NCBI GenBank assembly: GCA_045541975.1
Contig: JAZQKB010000036.1
Location: 1 to 64,000, forward strand
Direction of reading: 5' to 3'
Length of the DNA: 64,000 nucleotides
Source: SIG452 sp045541975
GTDB lineage: Bacteria > Bacillota > Clostridia > UMGS1840
In this document: piece after piece, positions 59,895 to 64,000 of the stretch
How positions within the stretch are numbered: position 1 is the stretch's first letter
How the letters are laid out: the number at the start of each line of letters is the position of its first letter
Translations under genes and position numbers: made by a program
Notes under the pieces: model-generated
Seen by the model: the letters and a program-made list of their open reading frames with translations, nothing else
Databases searched by the model: none
Told to the model about the DNA's origin: nothing

Positions 59895-61217
59895 TTGTTT
59901 TCCGTATCAGATCTCTACGAAAAGGTAGTAGACATAATAAAAAGTGAGATTTCTCCGGTGGCATACAGTACCTGGTTTTCCTCCGTTACCCCGGAAAAAA
60001 TCGAAAACGATATCTTTTATTTCCGTGTTCCCATTGAATATACCCGCGATATGATTGAGAAAAAATACTCGGAGTTGGTAAAGACTGCAGTAGTTACTGC
60101 ATCTCAGGGACAGATTTCTGATTTCTGTTTCTTAGTGGATGACAGAAGAAACGCTCCCTCTGTGTTAGACCGTTTCTCCGATACTCGGGATGAACTGTCT
60201 ACCTTAAATAAAAAATATACCTTCGATAATTTTGTTATCGGAGAATCCAACCGTTTTGCACATGCAGCAGCAATTGCCGTGGCAGAAAGCCCGGCAGAAA
60301 ACTATAACCCTTTATTTATCTATGGCGGCGTTGGTTTGGGAAAAACCCATCTTTTGCATGCAATCGGCAACAGAATCAAAGAAAACGATCCTGCAAAAAA
60401 AGTATTATACTTAACTTCTGAATCCTTTACCAATGAATTTATTGATTCAATTAAATCCGGTCAGAATACCACATTTCGTGATAAACTTCGCAACATTGAC
60501 GTGTTAATGGTAGACGATATTCAGTTTATCGGCGGAAAAGAAGGTACTCAGGAAGAATTTTTCCATACCTTCAATCATTTGTATCATAATGATAAACAGA
60601 TTGTGTTATCCTCTGACCGTCCTCCCAAAGATATCAGAACCTTGGAAGAAAGACTCAGAACCCGTTTTGAAGCAGGCTTAATGTGTGACATTAATGCACC
60701 TGATTTAGAAACCAGAATTGCAATTTTAAAGAAAAAAACTGAGGAAGAAAACTTCCCCATTGACGATGAAATTATCCAGTTTATTGCATCCAAAATCAAA
60801 TCCAATGTCCGTGAACTGGAAGGAATTTTTACCCGTCTGGTAGCTTTAACCAAGCTTTCCAAAAAAGAAATCACAAAAGATCTGGCAGAAGATGTAATAA
60901 AAGTGATTATTGCAGATTCTAAAAAATCAAAACCCGGTATTGAAACGGTGATGGTGGAAACTGCAGGCTACTTTAATATTGATCCCGGTCTTTTAAAATC
61001 CGCTTCCAAAAAGAAAGAAATTGTGAAAGCACGTCAGGTTGCTATGTTCTTAGCAAGAGAAGTGTTGGAAATGAGTACCACCAAAATCGGTGAAGAATTT
61101 GGCGGACGAGACCATTCCACTGTAATGTATTCCATCGAAAAAATTAAAGAAATCAGAAAAACAGACGCTTATATTGATACCATTATTGAGGAAATCACCG
61201 GCCTCTTAGAAGACTAA
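59895..61217 (+). CDS. dnaA: Chromosomal replication initiator DnaA
   Basis: The replication initiator, 440 residues. Seen: domain I at the N-terminus, a short linker, the AAA+ domain with YTFDNFVIGESNRFAHAAA, Walker A GGVGLGKTHLLHA, Walker B LMVDDIQFI, and C-terminal domain IV with EEFGGRDHSTVMYS for DnaA-box binding. The start codon is TTG at 59895, with GAGGTGA seven bases upstream, an arrangement that lowers expression. It is followed by a 690-bp gap before dnaN. Confidence 0.98.
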   Translation: MFSVSDLYEKVVDIIKSEISPVAYSTWFSSVTPEKIENDIFYFRVPIEYTRDMIEKKYSELVKTAVVTASQGQISDFCFLVDDRRNAPSVLDRFSDTRDELSTLNKKYTFDNFVIGESNRFAHAAAIAVAESPAENYNPLFIYGGVGLGKTHLLHAIGNRIKENDPAKKVLYLTSESFTNEFIDSIKSGQNTTFRDKLRNIDVLMVDDIQFIGGKEGTQEEFFHTFNHLYHNDKQIVLSSDRPPKDIRTLEERLRTRFEAGLMCDINAPDLETRIAILKKKTEEENFPIDDEIIQFIASKIKSNVRELEGIFTRLVALTKLSKKEITKDLAEDVIKVIIADSKKSKPGIETVMVETAGYFNIDPGLLKSASKKKEIVKARQVAMFLAREVLEMSTTKIGEEFGGRDHSTVMYSIEKIKEIRKTDAYIDTIIEEITGLLED

Positions 61218-61907
61218 TTTTTTTGGATAACACTATGATAAGATAGCAAAAACCTGGAAGTTTATTTTTCTATAAACAATCATACTTGATATTAAAAAGG
61301 TTGTTACATAAAGAAAATCCCAAAAAATATTGCTGTGATTATATATAATAGTATAATGGATTGCTATTGTAACCATAAAATATCCAAACAAAATTCTACA
61401 GAAGTTGGGGATAAGTGTTGTGGAATGAACCAAAATTCCTGTGTAATTTGATAAAGTTCTCCACATCTATGTTTGATCGAAAAAGTTCTTCATCAAAAGA
61501 ATCCACAAATTCATACACAATCCCACAGGGAATTAGTAGGAAAAAGCTGTGGAGAAAACATCCCCATTCTATGCTATGTGGAAAGCGATTGTTTTATGCA
61601 CAAGTTATTAAAAAAGTTATAAACAATAAAAATTCTGATATTGCAAAGGAAGAAAAGAGTTTTCAACAATTCCCCAGCCCCTATTATAAATTACTGTTTA
61701 TCCTTAATTATTTTTTCCTAATATCCTGATTCATTTTTAAATTTTTGAAATGGCAGATTTCAATTTTAAAAAAATCATCATCAATATCTTTTATCATTGC
61801 ACTATAAAAAAAGTGCTAAACCCAAAAAATTGAGAGATAGTATCTGTTCAGTTTGTACTATCATCAGATAGTGCCATACCAAAAGAAACAAGGAGTGAAA
61901 CACAACA
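61218..61907 (+). other. Probable oriC region between dnaA and dnaN
   Basis: A 690-bp AT-rich gap without a gene. It contains one exact DnaA box, TTATGCACA (61594-61602), and near matches TGTGGAATG (61419), TTCTCCACA (61457), TGTGGAGAA (61548) and TGTGGAAAG (61577). A very AT-rich stretch around 61600-61850 is a candidate unwinding element. Together with the parS cluster and the dnaA-dnaN context this is the best origin candidate. The box density is lower than in model origins, so both gaps may take part. Confidence 0.65.
61830..61884 (+). promoter_or_regulatory. dnaN promoter region with shared repeat
   Basis: TTGAGA (61830-61835) and TGTACT (61854-61859), 18 bp apart. GATAGTA and TACTATC form an inverted repeat across the promoter, and the 20-mer shared with the dnaA upstream repeats lies just downstream, before the ribosome binding site. 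Confidence 0.55.
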
Positions 61908-63002
61908 ATGAAATTTAGTTTTTTAAAAGAAGTGTTCTTGGAAAATTTATCCACCGTGTTAAAAGCAGTGTCCCCCAAAGCAACTGTTCCTCAACTGGAA
62001 GGGGTATATATTTCTGCATATGGCAATATGATTACCTTAATCGGTAACAACACCGAAATTGCAATCAAAGCCCGTTTTGAAGCGGATGTGCAAGAAGAAG
62101 GGGTTGGCGTGATCAATGCCAAAAACCTTTTTGACATGGTTCGTCTGATGCCGGAAGGAACGGTTAGTATTTCCATAGACGAAAAACTGACTACCGTGAT
62201 TAAATCCGGTGCTACCCGTTATGAAATTGTGGCAATGGATGCGGAAATGTTTCCTGTGGTGGAAGAATTAAACTGTGAATTTTCTTTGAAAATCACAGAA
62301 CAGAGCTTAAAAGAGCTGATTAAGAAAACCCTGTTTTCTATTGGTACTGCAGATACGAAAATCACCTTTACCGGTGCTTTATTTGAAGTGAAAGACAATG
62401 AATTAACGGTGGTTACTTTAGACGGTTACCGAATGGCAGTACGAAAAGAAGAAATTTATCCTACCGGCGAAAACCGTTCCTACATTATTCCCGGTAAGAG
62501 CTTAAATGAACTGCTGAAAATTTTAGCAGATACCAAAGATGACACCGTCATCGAATTTGGTGACAGAAAAGCGCTGGTGAAACTGGATAACTACGAATTT
62601 TATACCAGATTGATTGACGGCGAATTTTTCAACTACGAACAGATTATCCCCAAAAATGCCGAAATCAAAGTGAAGGCTGTGACCAAAGAACTGGTGGAAG
62701 CCTTAGAAAGAGCATCTCTTTTAATCACTGCAGATAACAAGGCACCCATCCGTATGCATTTAGAAGACGATAAAATGCACTTAAACACCATTTCCAGAAT
62801 CGGTCATGCTCAGGATATGATTCACATTGAAAAAACCGGTGATAATCTGGAAATCGGCTTTAACCATAAGTTTTTGTTAGATGCCTTAAAAGCATCTGAA
62901 ACTGAAGAAATTTTCTTGGATTTCAGCAATAACTTAAGTCCCTGTATCTTGCGTGGAGAAACTGACGAATTTTTGTATATGGTCCTTCCTGTCCGCTTGT
63001 AA
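61908..63002 (+). CDS. dnaN: DNA polymerase III beta subunit (sliding clamp)
   Basis: The ring-shaped processivity clamp, 364 residues, three clamp domains. Seen: MKFSFLKEVFLENLSTVLKAVSPKATVPQLEGV at the start, and the hydrophobic partner-binding pocket residues near the C-terminus ending YMVLPVRL. The start follows AGGAG by 12 bases. Unlike in Bacillus, no recF or gyrB follows; a palindromic element and hisZ do. Confidence 0.97.
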   Translation: MKFSFLKEVFLENLSTVLKAVSPKATVPQLEGVYISAYGNMITLIGNNTEIAIKARFEADVQEEGVGVINAKNLFDMVRLMPEGTVSISIDEKLTTVIKSGATRYEIVAMDAEMFPVVEELNCEFSLKITEQSLKELIKKTLFSIGTADTKITFTGALFEVKDNELTVVTLDGYRMAVRKEEIYPTGENRSYIIPGKSLNELLKILADTKDDTVIEFGDRKALVKLDNYEFYTRLIDGEFFNYEQIIPKNAEIKVKAVTKELVEALERASLLITADNKAPIRMHLEDDKMHLNTISRIGHAQDMIHIEKTGDNLEIGFNHKFLLDALKASETEEIFLDFSNNLSPCILRGETDEFLYMVLPVRL

Positions 63003-63087
63003 AATGGTGCATAATCCGTGAATCTCACCGCTCGCTGTATACAAAGTACAGCTTCGGGTTCAATTTCCAAATTCTGCATCCATTTTC
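63002..63087 (-). repeat. GGCGTAC palindromic element, reverse copy
   Basis: On the minus strand: outer arms GGATGCAGAATTTGG and CACGGATTATGCACC, core GCTGTAC-TTT-GTATACAGC (63034-63052). The stem is GCTG/CAGC rather than GGCG/CGCC. It begins at the dnaN stop codon and may form its 3'-end structure. Confidence 0.75.
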
Positions 63088-63193
63088 CTGCACGTTTTGA
63101 AATAGTAACCTAAAAATCACCTCTCAGTCACAAGGAACCAAACAAAAAGACCAAAAGAAACAAAAGAAACCAAAAAAGGAGAACCCCTGCACT

Positions 63194-64000
63194 ATGAAAA
63201 AAACAGCATTAACTCTGGAAGGTACCAACGATATCTTATTTTCCGAGTGCCAGTTTAAGCATCAGATTGAGGAGAGTATCTTAGGATGTTTCCAGTCCTA
63301 CGGTTATTTCCCTCTGGAAACTCCTTTAATGGAGTATGATAGCGTGTTTTCTGAAGCAGAAGGTTTGTACCGCCTGGTAGACAGAAACGGTGCAGTGGTA
63401 TCCTTACGCCCTGACATGACCATGCCTATTGCCAGAGTGGCAGCAACCAAATTATACGATCAGCTGCCCGTAAGAGCATCCTATTTAGGCAATGTATACC
63501 GTTTTTCCGATCCTACCAAAGGTGGCAGACAAAATGAATTTACCCAGGCAGGTATTGAATTACTGGGAGAAACAGGCACCTTTTATGATGCGGAAGTCAT
63601 TGCATTGACGGTGAATGCTCTTTTAGATGCAGGCGCTACCAAGTTTATGGTGGAACTTGGCAATGTGAATTTTGTCAGAGGATTATTATCTGAAAGTCAC
63701 TTATCCGAAGAATTGCAAGACGAAATCAACGAGCTGATGGTGAAAAAAGATATTCTATCTATGGAAGAAGTGTTACAAACTGTTACTTTAGATGCCACCA
63801 TCAAGGATATTATCCTAAAGCTTCCCACCTTATTTGGCGGAAAAGAAATTTTAGATGATATGCTTTTAAAGAAACTTCCCGAACCTTCTAAAAAAGCCTT
63901 AACTGAGCTGATAGAAATTTATACTTACCTTTCTTACTACGGTTACGAAAACTACATCACCTTCGATTTGGGAATGAATAAAAATATGGACTACTACACC
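63194..64000 (+). CDS. hisZ: ATP phosphoribosyltransferase regulatory subunit HisZ (partial)
   Basis: A histidyl-tRNA synthetase paralogue that, with short HisG, starts histidine synthesis. The first 269 codons are in the window and the frame is open to the end. Seen: the class II motif 2-like region YRLVDRNGAVVSLRPDMTMPIARVAATKL and YLGNVYRFSDPTKGGRQNEFTQAGIELLG. LRPDMTxPIAR and the loss of the HisRS substrate loop favour HisZ over HisS. The start follows AAGGAG. A hisG gene is expected just beyond the window. Confidence 0.9.
   Translation, partial: MKKTALTLEGTNDILFSECQFKHQIEESILGCFQSYGYFPLETPLMEYDSVFSEAEGLYRLVDRNGAVVSLRPDMTMPIARVAATKLYDQLPVRASYLGNVYRFSDPTKGGRQNEFTQAGIELLGETGTFYDAEVIALTVNALLDAGATKFMVELGNVNFVRGLLSESHLSEELQDEINELMVKKDILSMEEVLQTVTLDATIKDIILKLPTLFGGKEILDDMLLKKLPEPSKKALTELIEIYTYLSYYGYENYITFDLGMNKNMDYYT

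Noticed and set aside
61415..61729. Open frame in the dnaA-dnaN gap
   Set aside because: No ribosome binding site and low-complexity AT-rich coding; it covers DnaA-box-like sites and is better read as origin DNA.

Overview
The window looks like a chromosomal segment of a low-to-medium GC Clostridia-type Firmicute, probably an uncultured gut or rumen lineage. Evidence: strong sigma-A promoters (TTGACA, 17-nt spacer, TATAAT), AGGAGG-type ribosome binding sites, Gram-positive proteins (LCP ligase, DivIVA-like protein, RicT/YaaT, AGCS symporter under a tandem glycine riboswitch) and the Soj/Spo0J-serS-dnaA-dnaN arrangement. The right end is the replication origin region: three parS-like sites, parA, parB, serS, dnaA, an AT-rich gap with DnaA boxes, dnaN and a truncated hisZ. 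No phage, insertion sequence or CRISPR array was found. Interest lies in RNA regulators, intergenic repeats and odd domain arrangements.

Layout. 1-451: three tandem repeat units before uvrA. 452-13.4 kb: uvrA, a GT-C-like membrane protein, cysK, a UPF0126 channel, a CDF metal exporter divergent from a TetR regulator, tRNA-Val, an EamA transporter, an NhaC antiporter with a cysteine-rich N-terminus, an MFP-like adaptor and an M20 amidohydrolase. 13.5-27.3 kb, almost all forward: murC, a degenerate M42-like protein, a B12/radical SAM protein, rsmE, glyS, thiI, a U32 protein, tadA, an FAD protein and a second EamA transporter. 27.8-30.6 kb: fucI and purC. 31.3-36 kb (reverse): potABCD behind a long structured leader. 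36-40.2 kb: LCP protein, tRNA-Thr and tRNA-Tyr, a CBM9-like protein, a broken esterase gene and a GMP synthase without its glutaminase domain. 40.4-50 kb (reverse): trkA-trkH-rodA, AGCS symporter, degV-ybeY-holB-ricT. 50.2-64 kb (forward): ilvE, divIVA-like, gpsA, corA, mtaB, and the origin cluster.

The intergenic spaces are unusually structured. About a dozen copies of one palindromic element (core GGCGTAC/GTACGCC) lie between genes, and paired positions differ together between copies, which suggests selection on the folded form. Two further palindromic families, a short array of mini-hairpins separated by ACGATAT, a three-fold leader repeat before holB and direct repeats shared by the dnaA and dnaN upstream regions add to this.

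The strongest candidate for an undescribed system is the roughly 360-nt RNA between the LCP gene and potA. It has a consensus promoter, a closing helix joining its ends, several internal hairpins, and an intrinsic terminator just before potA. The terminator's 3' arm is duplicated upstream in the RNA, so a mutually exclusive antiterminator can form. It may be a polyamine-responsive leader or a separate structured RNA whose terminator is read through.
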